Shown one piece after another: positions 35,453 through 44,900 of a stretch of 61,667 nucleotides of DNA. Source of the stretch: a virus. The notes beneath the pieces were generated by a model, which saw only the letters and a program-made list of their open reading frames with translations, was not told the origin of the DNA and searched no databases. Each line of letters starts with the position of its first letter. The stretch's first letter is position 1. A program made the position numbers and the translations under genes. The stretch spans positions 1 through 61,667 of IMG/VR virus record IMGVR_UViG_3300020468_000006; one strand, given 5' to 3'.

Positions 35453-37048
35453 ATGGCTGCTACATCGACATACAATTCAGGAACTAAAAACATCACAGTA
35501 GATGGAGATGGATTACCCAATCCAGTATTGTATGGAACGTTCCCTAATGCAAATAATCCTAGTTCTGTAACGGAGCAGGATTTTGAGCATACCTTTTATT
35601 ATAGAGGTGGTACATTTGGTGTTAGTAGAACATTTGATGATGCTAATTTTGCACAGACTGGATTTGTAATTACTATTAGTATATCTACTGCAGACAATGC
35701 TTTGTTAGGTTCTAGTATTCAGGTAGGAGATAGAGTATTATTCATATTAGATGCAGGAACAGCTAACGAGAAGAAGCAAGTATTTAAGTATACTGGTACA
35801 CAACAGACTGTTGCATCTGGTGAGTTTTGGAGAGCAACATCTAACACATTAGAATTAATTGTAGATTATACAAGATCAGCATATTCAGGAACCTATACTT
35901 ATTACGATCAAAGAAATGGAAGAGCAGCTACACCTTTAGGTGCTATTGGTATTGCTTCTAATGGCGTTGTATTTTTTAATCCTAGTGCAGGAGCAGGTGG
36001 TAACCCTCCTACAGGATTTAACTGGAATGCACACTTCCCTGACTCTCCTGTAAACTTTGGAGATGACTCATGTGGCGGGCATCCTGAACAGACAGGACAG
36101 TATCATTATCACGATACAGACTTTATATCATGTTGGAAAGCTAACTCTGTAATGGCATCATACAATGACTATTATGGATCAAGTCAGTATAACGGTGACA
36201 ACTTAAGACACCCAGACGGTCATTCCAAAATGCTAGGTTTAGCATTTGATGGTTTCCCTGTATATGGTCCTCATTGCTATAGTAATCCTTGGTTAAATTC
36301 ATCAGACCTAACTTTAGCAAGTACATCATATAGAGTGAAATCAGAAGAAGCTGTTGGTAGACCCACATATGGAACTAGTCAACAGAATCCTCCAGCTGGT
36401 TCATTAATTCAGGACTGGGAATATCAAGAGGGGCTAGGAATGCTAGACTATCATAATGGTAGATTCTGTGTAACACCTGAGTTCCCTGATGGTACCTATG
36501 CTTATTTCTTATCTACATCATATGACAGTGAAAATAATCTGGTTGCTGAGTTTCCATATTTACTAGGAATTACTAGTAGAGAGGCATTAAACCAACCAGC
36601 CAACAATGGTGCTGCTACACCACCTGCACCACCTTCAGGAGGAGGTGCTCCACCTCCAGCAACAATTTTGATTGGTGCTCAACCTCAGTCAGCTACTGTA
36701 GCTGCAAATGCTTCTGTCACCTTTACTACTACAGTGTCAATCAGCCCTCAAGATGGACCGAAGACATACCAGTGGTACAGGTCTACTGACGGTGGTTACT
36801 CCTTTGCTGTTCTTACTGGAGCTACAGCAAACTCTTTGACATTCACAGCACTTGCATACATGTCTGGATATAAATTCAGATGCGTGATTGCAGGTCCTGT
36901 AGGTGGTACTGCTGCTACCAACTCTCCTCTAACAACTGACGTTGCGACTCTCACTGTGACAGGTGGTGGCGGTGGTCAGACAGCTGAGGACTTCTCAAGT
37001 ACCAACGTTTCGTTGGATACTACTGGCATATCCTTCGATGCCACATAA
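35453..37048 (+). CDS. YHYH domain plus Ig-like virion protein, 531 aa
   Basis: The name-giving YHYH is at residues 217-220 (QYHYHDT). It is followed by LGLAFDGFPVYGP at about 262-274 and FCVTPEFPDGTYAYF further on, which defines a full YHYH domain (PF14240-type). A Pro/Ala/Gly linker (PPAPPSGGGAPPP) leads to an Ig-like domain from about 404 (QPQSATVAANASVTF, YQWYRS, YKFRCVIAG). The C-terminal 25 residues are Ser/Thr-rich. YHYH domains have unknown function and occur in phage and marine bacterial surface proteins; Ig-like domains in phages commonly help attach to cells or mucus. The gene begins eight bases after the giant gene, whose own C-terminus is also Ig-like. A structural role is inferred from context. 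Confidence 0.75.
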   Translation: MAATSTYNSGTKNITVDGDGLPNPVLYGTFPNANNPSSVTEQDFEHTFYYRGGTFGVSRTFDDANFAQTGFVITISISTADNALLGSSIQVGDRVLFILDAGTANEKKQVFKYTGTQQTVASGEFWRATSNTLELIVDYTRSAYSGTYTYYDQRNGRAATPLGAIGIASNGVVFFNPSAGAGGNPPTGFNWNAHFPDSPVNFGDDSCGGHPEQTGQYHYHDTDFISCWKANSVMASYNDYYGSSQYNGDNLRHPDGHSKMLGLAFDGFPVYGPHCYSNPWLNSSDLTLASTSYRVKSEEAVGRPTYGTSQQNPPAGSLIQDWEYQEGLGMLDYHNGRFCVTPEFPDGTYAYFLSTSYDSENNLVAEFPYLLGITSREALNQPANNGAATPPAPPSGGGAPPPATILIGAQPQSATVAANASVTFTTTVSISPQDGPKTYQWYRSTDGGYSFAVLTGATANSLTFTALAYMSGYKFRCVIAGPVGGTAATNSPLTTDVATLTVTGGGGGQTAEDFSSTNVSLDTTGISFDAT

Positions 37049-37051
37049 ATA
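37045..37051 (+). promoter_or_regulatory. Late promoter ATAAATA overlapping a stop codon
   Basis: ATAAATA includes the TAA stop of the YHYH gene. The next ATG is 22 bases after the box, leaving room for a short leader. The context CACATAAATAAAA is the same as at 40423-40433, which strengthens the call. Confidence 0.55.
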
Positions 37052-37073
37052 AAACTGTACAAACTGTAAAAAA

Positions 37074-38573
37074 ATGGCTAAACAATCAGTTGGTATTGGA
37101 TCTTCGGCAAATGATGGCACAGGTGATACCCTGCGTGATGGTGCGATTAAAGTAAATTCCAACTTTGACGAATTATATACAGCCTTAGGTAACGATACAT
37201 CAATCCAAGTTGATATCAGTGGGTCTCCTGCTGATGGACAAGTATTAAAGTGGTCTTCCAGCCCTAGTGGAGCATTTCGTGCGAGTGATTATAACTTGCT
37301 AAGCTCTGATCTTGATACAAATGGCAATCAGATAGTCTCTGACGGGACAGATGCTATTACAATCAAACAAACTGGAACAGGTAATATCAATTTATGGGCT
37401 GGTGGATCTGGATCTGCATACAGTTATGTTGATGGTAGTGATGGATATTTTAAATGGTATGCACCATATGCAACAGAGGGAGACCTTCCCAATGCAACAA
37501 ACCATCATGGTATGTTTGCACATGCACATGCTACTGGTAAAGGATATTTTGCACACAGTGCTGCTTGGGTTCCTCTCATCTCAGAGAACAGCAGTGTTAG
37601 TTTATTGAGTGATGTTGATACAACTATAAACGGTGGTCCTAGTGATGGTCAGGTTCTTAAGTGGGTAGCATCAACATCTAAATGGTCACCTGCTAACGAT
37701 GAGCAAGGAACTGGTGGTAGTGGTGGAACTACACAAAACTTATTTGAGACAGTTAATGGAGATACAGGCACAACAACTGCATCTGCTGCTAACGACACAT
37801 TAATAATCGCAGGTGGAACCAATATCACTACGTCTATTACAGGCGATACACTGACTATTGACATGACAGGTGCATTAGGTGCCCCTGATCAGAACCTATT
37901 CTCAACAATTAATGCTGACAATGGTGGTACTAGTGCTACTGTAACTACAGACTCTATTACATTTGCAGGTGGTACAGGAGTTTCGACCAACCTGAATGCA
38001 GGTACTATCACCATAACAAACACATCACCTAACGTAACACAGAGTTTATTTTCTACTGTTGCTGGTGACACGGGTTCTCAGGCTGCAGGAAGTGCAACTA
38101 CCACACTAACAATAGCTGGTGGTACTGGTGCTACTACTGCACAGTCTGGTGATACACTGACAGTTAACGTTGATAATCCTCTCCCAGGTGGTTCAGGAGG
38201 ACAGAATTTATTTTATGATGGAGCAGCTAGTGCATGGGCAACTAGTGCATCTCCTACAATATGGTATTCAGTAGGTTCTAACGGTGCAAGTTCATATAGG
38301 TTTACAGGACCAGGTTTATCATCTGCAACTGATAATCCTACAATCTATGTCTATAGAGGGTTTACATATAGATTCTACAATACGACTGGATCAAGTCACC
38401 CATTTGAGATAAGAGTTTCATCCCAAGGAGCTGCGGTTACTAGTGGTATTAGTGGTTCTATAACAGGCACATTAATATACACAGTTCCAATGACTGTTGC
38501 TGCAGGAACGACATACAAGTATCAGTGTACTATCCATGAGACTAACATGGTTGGCGACATAGTGGTGGTGTAA
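37074..38573 (+). CDS. Fibre-like structural protein with C-terminal cupredoxin-like domain, 499 aa
   Basis: The N-terminus (VGIGSSANDGTGDTLRDGAI, NSNFDELYTALG) is the standard anchoring motif of phage tail fibres. The middle is a chain of Gly/Thr/Ser-rich beta repeats: paired DGQVLKW units near 58 and 192, then four or so units around LFSTINAD, LFSTVAGDTG and LTIAGGTG. Residues about 415-499 look like a cupredoxin: a strand TIYVYRGFTYRF, His442 in SSHPF, and the C-terminal loop with Cys485, His488 and Met492 followed by VGDIVVV. These are all four ligands of a type-1 copper site. Neighbours are structural, so this is probably a baseplate fibre with a metal-binding tip. Copper binding is inference; no redox role is known. 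Confidence 0.75.
   Translation: MAKQSVGIGSSANDGTGDTLRDGAIKVNSNFDELYTALGNDTSIQVDISGSPADGQVLKWSSSPSGAFRASDYNLLSSDLDTNGNQIVSDGTDAITIKQTGTGNINLWAGGSGSAYSYVDGSDGYFKWYAPYATEGDLPNATNHHGMFAHAHATGKGYFAHSAAWVPLISENSSVSLLSDVDTTINGGPSDGQVLKWVASTSKWSPANDEQGTGGSGGTTQNLFETVNGDTGTTTASAANDTLIIAGGTNITTSITGDTLTIDMTGALGAPDQNLFSTINADNGGTSATVTTDSITFAGGTGVSTNLNAGTITITNTSPNVTQSLFSTVAGDTGSQAAGSATTTLTIAGGTGATTAQSGDTLTVNVDNPLPGGSGGQNLFYDGAASAWATSASPTIWYSVGSNGASSYRFTGPGLSSATDNPTIYVYRGFTYRFYNTTGSSHPFEIRVSSQGAAVTSGISGSITGTLIYTVPMTVAAGTTYKYQCTIHETNMVGDIVVV
38319..38570 (+). other. Cupredoxin-like domain with type-1 copper ligand set
   Basis: His442 (38397-38399), Cys485 (38526-38528), His488 and Met492 are arranged as H...C-x2-H-x3-M. 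Plastocyanin has C-x2-H-x4-M and amicyanin C-x2-H-x2-M, so the ligand loop is intermediate in length. The strands before His442 and after Met492 fit the fold. Confidence 0.65.
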
Positions 38574-38574
38574 T

Positions 38575-40419
38575 ATGACAAGAACAGTACCAGGTAGCGG
38601 TGCAGCAATAGAACCAGTCTTTAACTCTGTATACGGAGTGAGGGATGTTATTGTGACCAATCCTGGTTCTGGTTACAGTCAAACTGATCCCCCAAAACTT
38701 AGTGTTGGTAACTGTGGTACTCCTATTAGAGATGCAGTTCTTCGTGCAAACATTGGTGTTAACGGTGATCTTCTATCTGTGGATGTTGTAGATCCTGGTG
38801 AAGGATATGATCCATTAAGATTAGAGATAACAAGTGACGATGCGGGCGTTGTTCAGGCAGATGCAAATATTGTATTAACGACTGATGGTGTTGGTGGTAT
38901 AGGTAACTTACAAGTCACGCAGCCTGGTGATGGATATTATAGTGCTGAAGCTGAGATAAAAGGTGGTGGTGGATCTGGTGCAGAACTAGTTCCCATCACT
39001 GGTGGTGTAACTGGTCTTGCTATCGAAGGTAAAGGTAGGAACTACAATCTCAACGATATCACTCTTGTTATATCAGGTGGTGGTGGAGACGGAGCAACAG
39101 GTGTTGCTGAGGTTAATCAGTTCGGCTCAGTTACCTCAATTAGTATCAGTAACCCAGGTGAGTTTTTTGAGACTCCTCCAATTATACAGCTAATTGGTGG
39201 TGGTGGATCTGGTGCTACTGCTGAAGCACAGATCAATCTTGGAAGGATAACAAGTATTGATATACTAAATCCAGGTGGTAGTTACGTTACAGCACCGTCA
39301 GTTATATTCACTAGAGACACTAACTTAATTAGAACTCAAAGGAATAGAACTTCGTTAGAGAGTACATTATATAATGTAACTGCACTATTAAGAAATGCTG
39401 CAGCAGCAGATACTGTTCTATATGTTCAGACTACTGATGCATTTGCAGGTTCTGGTAAGTTCCAAATAGGAACTGAGATCGTAAGATACACTGGTAAGAC
39501 TACTACTAGTTTTACTGGATGTACTAGAGGACTGAACTTTAGATATGATCAGAGGGTTGTATTAGATGCTTTAGCAGATTCTGGTGGACAGTCTGGATAT
39601 AACTTTACTGTTTCAGATAGAATCAGAAGAGTTACAGAAGACAAGACCAATAAAGTTGCTGTTGTATATGACTGGAATAAGGTAACTAAAGAGTTATTCT
39701 TAATATTCGAAGTTGATGAATTAGCGTTTATCGATGGTGGTCGTTCTAACGAATCGACTGCTGTGATTCAGTTTATTGGAGGTGTTGCTAGTTCTTCTGG
39801 TACAGGTGAATCTCCACATGTACTTCTTGAGTCAATAGGAAAGAATATTCCAATCTTCACTGATCCTGTCGGTGTATTGGAAAATTTTGAGTTCGAAGAC
39901 AACGATGAATTGGATGGAGCTGGTGATGGTATCCCTGACCTGGTAAATACTGGTACAGAGTTTGAGAATGAAATAAGTCTAGATGGTGGTATTGCATCAT
40001 CTCTTTATGGTATTGAGGAAACTGTTGGTGGTCAAAACACCACACTATTCCAACAAGGGGATCAGTTATATGATTCTAGTTTAGTGCCATTAGTGTCTAC
40101 TGTATCTACTGCAGGTGCTCTTGGTGATGGTGTTGCACATAGTGCGACCTCTTTCATTATTGCTAAATCATGGAATAGCGTTAATTATCAAGTAGATGAA
40201 ATCCTAACTGGTAACTCTACTGGTGTAACTGCTAAAGTAGTTTCATTTAATAATGCATATGCTACTGGATATGTACAGTTAGAAGTAAAAGATCTAACAA
40301 ATAATGGTAATACTTACCAATTTACGACCAGTGATACCCTAACAGGTGGTACATCTGGTGCGACGGTTGTATTCTTTAAAACGGAGTATACTAACCTCGT
40401 TAGAAACGAACCTGAATAA
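38575..40419 (+). CDS. Glycine-rich virion structural protein, 614 aa
   Basis: The ATG comes one base after the previous stop. Residues 1-250 are GxGY-type repeats like those in the giant protein: NPGSGYSQTDPPKL, DPGEGYDPLRLEI, QPGDGYYSAEAEI, NPGEFFETPPII and NPGGSYVTAPSVIF. They alternate with GGGGSGAxAxA strands. Residues about 275-350 hold an E-x-V-x-Y-T...CTRG element (FQIGTEIVRYTG, TGCTRGLN) shared with the giant protein and gp15. The C-terminal third has two GxxTSGATxxV motifs (ILTGNSTGVTAKVVSF, TLTGGTSGATVVFF). No enzymatic motif is seen. It is likely a baseplate or short-fibre protein located between the cupredoxin fibre and gp8; the exact role is unknown. Confidence 0.65.
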   Translation: MTRTVPGSGAAIEPVFNSVYGVRDVIVTNPGSGYSQTDPPKLSVGNCGTPIRDAVLRANIGVNGDLLSVDVVDPGEGYDPLRLEITSDDAGVVQADANIVLTTDGVGGIGNLQVTQPGDGYYSAEAEIKGGGGSGAELVPITGGVTGLAIEGKGRNYNLNDITLVISGGGGDGATGVAEVNQFGSVTSISISNPGEFFETPPIIQLIGGGGSGATAEAQINLGRITSIDILNPGGSYVTAPSVIFTRDTNLIRTQRNRTSLESTLYNVTALLRNAAAADTVLYVQTTDAFAGSGKFQIGTEIVRYTGKTTTSFTGCTRGLNFRYDQRVVLDALADSGGQSGYNFTVSDRIRRVTEDKTNKVAVVYDWNKVTKELFLIFEVDELAFIDGGRSNESTAVIQFIGGVASSSGTGESPHVLLESIGKNIPIFTDPVGVLENFEFEDNDELDGAGDGIPDLVNTGTEFENEISLDGGIASSLYGIEETVGGQNTTLFQQGDQLYDSSLVPLVSTVSTAGALGDGVAHSATSFIIAKSWNSVNYQVDEILTGNSTGVTAKVVSFNNAYATGYVQLEVKDLTNNGNTYQFTTSDTLTGGTSGATVVFFKTEYTNLVRNEPE

Positions 40420-40424
40420 GTCAC

Positions 40425-40431
40425 ATAAATA
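40425..40431 (+). promoter_or_regulatory. Late promoter ATAAATA before gp8
   Basis: The motif lies in the 34-base gap between the glycine-rich gene and gp8, in the context CACATAAATAAAAGGAAGG. Six bases separate it from the upstream stop. The downstream GGAAGG may be part of the ribosome binding region, 13 bases from the ATG. Confidence 0.6.
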
Positions 40432-40453
40432 AAAGGAAGGTAACCACTGCGTC

Positions 40454-41989
40454 ATGGCACTACTCACCGATCAATTTAGAATTTTTACTGCCGAGAGATT
40501 CATTAAAGCTCTTGAGGGAGCAGATGCGTCGCAGTCAGACCTTGAGGCGGGTACGTCTAGAGATAGGTTGTACGTATTCATTGGCAGACCACAAGAATGG
40601 GATAACGAAAACGCACCTCCTACACCTGTTGACTCTTTCCAAGAGTTCTCAGATACATTTGCAGACATGATTTCACTGAAACGTGTTCTTGCGAATGACA
40701 CTATACAGGTTGTTAGAAGAATCGACTGGACACCCCCAGAGCAAACAACTGGTGGATTAGGTTATGTTTATGATATGTATAGACATGATTATAGTTCTAC
40801 AAAGACTGCTTCATCTGGTGCAACCAAGTTGTACGATGCAGACTTTTATGTTGTAAACTCACAATATCAAACTTATAAATGTATCTACAATGGCACGTCT
40901 CCTTCGGACCCCAATGGTAAACCGTCTACGGTTGAGCCAACTGGCACGTCAACAAGTATTATCACTACCTCCGATGGTTATCGTTGGAAGTATCTTTATA
41001 CTATACCTGTTGGTCAGGTCTTAAAATTCTTCTCTAACGACTATATGCCTGTTCTTAGCGATGTCGCTGTTACAGGTGATGCTGTTGGTGGAGAGATTGA
41101 TACAGTTGTTATCCAAGCATCAGGTACTGGATACAACAACGGAACCTATGAAAACGTCCCTATTAAAGGTGACGGAGTTGGTGGAAGAGTATCACTGGTT
41201 GTAGATGGTGGACGTATAGTTAACGCTACTGTGACATCTGGTGGATCTGGATACAACTTTGGTAAGATCGTTATTGATGAGGTCAACGGTATTGGTGCAG
41301 GAACTGGTACTGGTGCTGCTATTGACGTTATCATTCCCCCTGAGACAGGACATGGTGCTGAACCAGACTCTGAGTTAGGTGGATACCGTGTGATGATCAA
41401 CACCAAGTTTACCTACGCTGAAGGTTCAGGTGACTTCCCAACTGATAACGATTATCGTCGTATTGGTTTGGTGATCAATCCTAAGCAGTATGGAACTACA
41501 GCTCTTACATCTGCTATTACATTATCTGCGACTCAAGCGGTGATATTCTCACCAACCTTTACAGGTCAGTTCCAAACTGATGAGATCGTAACCCAATCTC
41601 GTACCGTTGGTGGTCAACAGGTGACTGCTAGAGGTAGAGTTATATCATGGAATGATACCACTAAAGTCCTGAAGTTCTATCAAAATAGAATCGATGGTGT
41701 GTTCCCAGAAATTACTGGTAACTTAACTGACTTCGAAGGTGGTAACCCTGTGGTAGGTGCTACATCAGGTACATCTGCTGACCCAGACATCAACTTCCCA
41801 ATAGTCTCTGGTTCATCCACTCGTATTATTAACAATACAGAATATGACTTGGGTATGTCATTTACTAATGGTTATGCAAAACCTGAGATCGAGCCAAATA
41901 GCGGTGAGATTATTTACATAGATAACAGAGGTGCTATCTCCAGAGCAGGAGACCAAATCGAAGATATCAAGATCGTAGTCGAGTTCTAA
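40454..41989 (+). CDS. gp8: Baseplate wedge subunit gp8
   Basis: The 511-residue protein starts MALLTDQFRIFTAERFI and contains the gp8 core: RLYVFIGRPQEWDNENAPP, DTFADMISLKRV and DGYRWKYLYTIPVGQ with FSNDYMPV. T4 gp8 is 334 residues; the extra length here comes mainly from an insertion at about 200-290 with two GxGY motifs (IQASGTGYNNGTYENVPI, TSGGSGYNFGKIVI). In T4, gp8 dimers bind gp10/gp7 at the wedge periphery and help the dome-to-star change. It is preceded by an ATAAATA late promoter and followed four bases later by the DUF4815 gene. Confidence 0.88.
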   Translation: MALLTDQFRIFTAERFIKALEGADASQSDLEAGTSRDRLYVFIGRPQEWDNENAPPTPVDSFQEFSDTFADMISLKRVLANDTIQVVRRIDWTPPEQTTGGLGYVYDMYRHDYSSTKTASSGATKLYDADFYVVNSQYQTYKCIYNGTSPSDPNGKPSTVEPTGTSTSIITTSDGYRWKYLYTIPVGQVLKFFSNDYMPVLSDVAVTGDAVGGEIDTVVIQASGTGYNNGTYENVPIKGDGVGGRVSLVVDGGRIVNATVTSGGSGYNFGKIVIDEVNGIGAGTGTGAAIDVIIPPETGHGAEPDSELGGYRVMINTKFTYAEGSGDFPTDNDYRRIGLVINPKQYGTTALTSAITLSATQAVIFSPTFTGQFQTDEIVTQSRTVGGQQVTARGRVISWNDTTKVLKFYQNRIDGVFPEITGNLTDFEGGNPVVGATSGTSADPDINFPIVSGSSTRIINNTEYDLGMSFTNGYAKPEIEPNSGEIIYIDNRGAISRAGDQIEDIKIVVEF

Positions 41990-41992
41990 ACA

Positions 41993-44900
41993 ATGCCACA
42001 AAATACCAATCTGAATATCGCTCCGTATTTCGACGATTTCAGTAAAGCAAATAATTTTTATAGAGTACTCTTTAGACCAGGATTTCCAATCCAGGCTAGA
42101 GAACTTACTACTATGCAATCGATTCTACAGAATCAGATTGAGAATATGGGTACGCACCTCTTTAAAGAAGGTGCTATGGTCATACCTGGTCAAATAGGAT
42201 ATGACTTAACTGTACATAACATCCTTATTCAGCAAGCATTTTTAGGAGTAGACGTAGAGACATATAGAACACAGTTACATGGAAAGATTGTAGAGGGTCT
42301 TACTACTGGCATTAAAGCTAAGATTCTTTTCTCTATTCCTGCTACTGAATCTACTCGTGGTTATATTAGTTTCTATCTTAAGTATATTGAGTCAGGTGAT
42401 ACTACATCTGATGTAACTACAAAAGTATTCCAGAACAATGAACAGTTAATTTGTGAAAATGAATTGACTTTCGGTAATACTTTGATCGAAGTTGGATCAC
42501 CATTTGCTCAGTTATTACCTGTGGAAGCATCACAGATTGGTACTACTGCATATATTAACGAAGGTGTATATTTTATTAGAGGTCACTTTGTAGATATTGC
42601 ATCTGCATACATCATCTTAGATCAGTATACTAACAACCCATCTTATAGAGTTGGTTTCGAAGTATCAGAATCTATTATAACTCCAGAAGACGATCCTGCA
42701 TTGACTGATAATGCTATCGGATCATCAAACTATTCTGCACCAGGTTCACATAGATTTAAAATTAATTGTACATTAGTTAAGAAACCAATAACTGATGACA
42801 CGGATAAGAACTTTATAGAATTGTTACGTCTTAATAATTCTATTGTAGAAAACTTTGTTGATCGTACTGAGTATAATGAGATTGAGAAATCTATTGCTCG
42901 TCGTACTTATGAGACACACGGTGACTATGTTGTAAACTCATTTGAGGTACGTCCTAGAGAACACCTAGATGATTTCTTTAACAATGGTGTATATAAAGCA
43001 GGTGTAACTTCTGCTGATGGTAATGTAGCAAGTCAGAACTATGCTGCATTGGAAGTTGGTAAAGGAAAGGCATATGTAAAAGGATTTAGAACTGAACTTC
43101 TAACAGCAAACTACGTTGATGCACCAAAACCTCGTACATTTGTTGGACGTAATAACCAGATCATTCCTATTGACTTCTCACAGTCATGTGAGGTATATGA
43201 CATCTGGGGTTGGCCAGAGATCGCAGGAGAGGGTGTAACCAACTGTTATCAGGTATTGGAACTAAGAGACAACTGGTCTGGTACAGGTGCTTCTAACAGC
43301 GTACAGGGTCGTCTCATAGGTATGGCACGTACTCTACAGTTAGAGCGTGATGGTAGTAAGTATAATCTGTTTATGTTTGACCTACAGATGATGACTGCTA
43401 TTAACTTTGCAAACAGTCAAACAGTTAACAGTGGAGAAGTATTAAGAGGTCGTCAATCTGGTGCTACAGGTTTTGTATACAGTGGATCTGGTGCTGCAGC
43501 AATGCTTCATCAGGTATCTGGACAATTCCAGATTGGTGAAGTTATCGAAAGAGATGGTAGAGTATTAGATACATTAGATGCAGTATATCCATATGAGCCA
43601 TCTGACATTCGTCAGGTAGTTGGTAAGGATGGTGCTACTGTTATCTTTACTGCTTCATTAACACTTAACTTAAGAGAGTCATTACCAGGCACAACTATTA
43701 CTATTGATGCTGTAGGTGGTAACGATAGAATAGAAGGTTATGGTACTTTATTTGAGAATGATATTCGTGCAGGTGAAGTTCTAACTGCAACTGCTACCGA
43801 TGGTAAAGCACAGAACTCTATTCGTGTTAAGAGAATAGATCCTGCTGCTATTGGATTTACTACTGCAAACAGGAATGATCCTGGTACTGCAGTTGTGTTT
43901 GATTTTACACAACAGCATGCTGCATTAGATACAGGTTTGACAAAAGGTACTGTTAGTGATGCTGAGTACCCTGCAGGGCAGGTTGTACGTTTACGTCCTC
44001 TCTTTAATCAGAAGACTGTAATGGATGGGGAATTGGTTATTGATATGCCTAAGAGAGCTATCAAGTCAATCTCTGACGAATCATTTACTATACTAAAAAC
44101 ATTTGCTAACAAACAGTTATCATCTGGTGACGTTACATTTACATTACCTGAGAACGAACAGTTTACTACATTAGATGGTGAGAATTATATTCTTACAGTT
44201 ACTGCAGGTTCTAACTCTCATACTGGATATGGTTGGACACCTGGTACTAACGTTGATATTGAGGCAGAGTCAGAAAAGAACTCTCCTACTATCGGTGTAT
44301 CGTTTGGTGCTAATAGACAATCACTACAGGTCACTGGTATGAACGGTGGTAGTGGTGGTTCATCAAATATATCTGAAGTAACTCTAACTGCTGCAGTTTC
44401 TGTTAATACAGTATCGAAGAAGATTAAGACTGCTGCTAAGATGAGAACAATGAAAGTTGTTCGTACTAGAAACAATACTGATGTACAGAACTATGGTTTA
44501 ACATATGGTAACTTATATGGTACACGTATTGAGGATGAAGAGATATCATTTGCACTAAACGATGTCTACAAGGTTCATGCTGTATATGAATCAGAAGCAG
44601 ATACCGATGCACAAGTTCCTTTTATTGTTCTAACTGAGAACGTATTCTTCGATCCAGGATCTATTGTCGTTGGTAGAACTAGTGGTGCACGTGCAAGAGT
44701 TGTATCATTTAACTCTAATAATCTTAGACTATACATCGTACCTACAAGTTCTGAGTTCTTTAACTCAGGTGAAACTGTTGATGGTTTTGATGATGCTCTA
44801 AATGCTTTAGTTGGTGTTGTTGATGACGCTGACGGATCATTAGAAAGAGGATCAAAGAATATCACAGCAAACTTTGATTTAGATTCTAATCTAAACTCAT

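Noticed and set aside
35445-35453. The YHYH gene as a broken-off end of the giant gene
   Set aside because: The giant protein already ends with its own Ig-like domain, and the YHYH protein has its own start and complete domain order.
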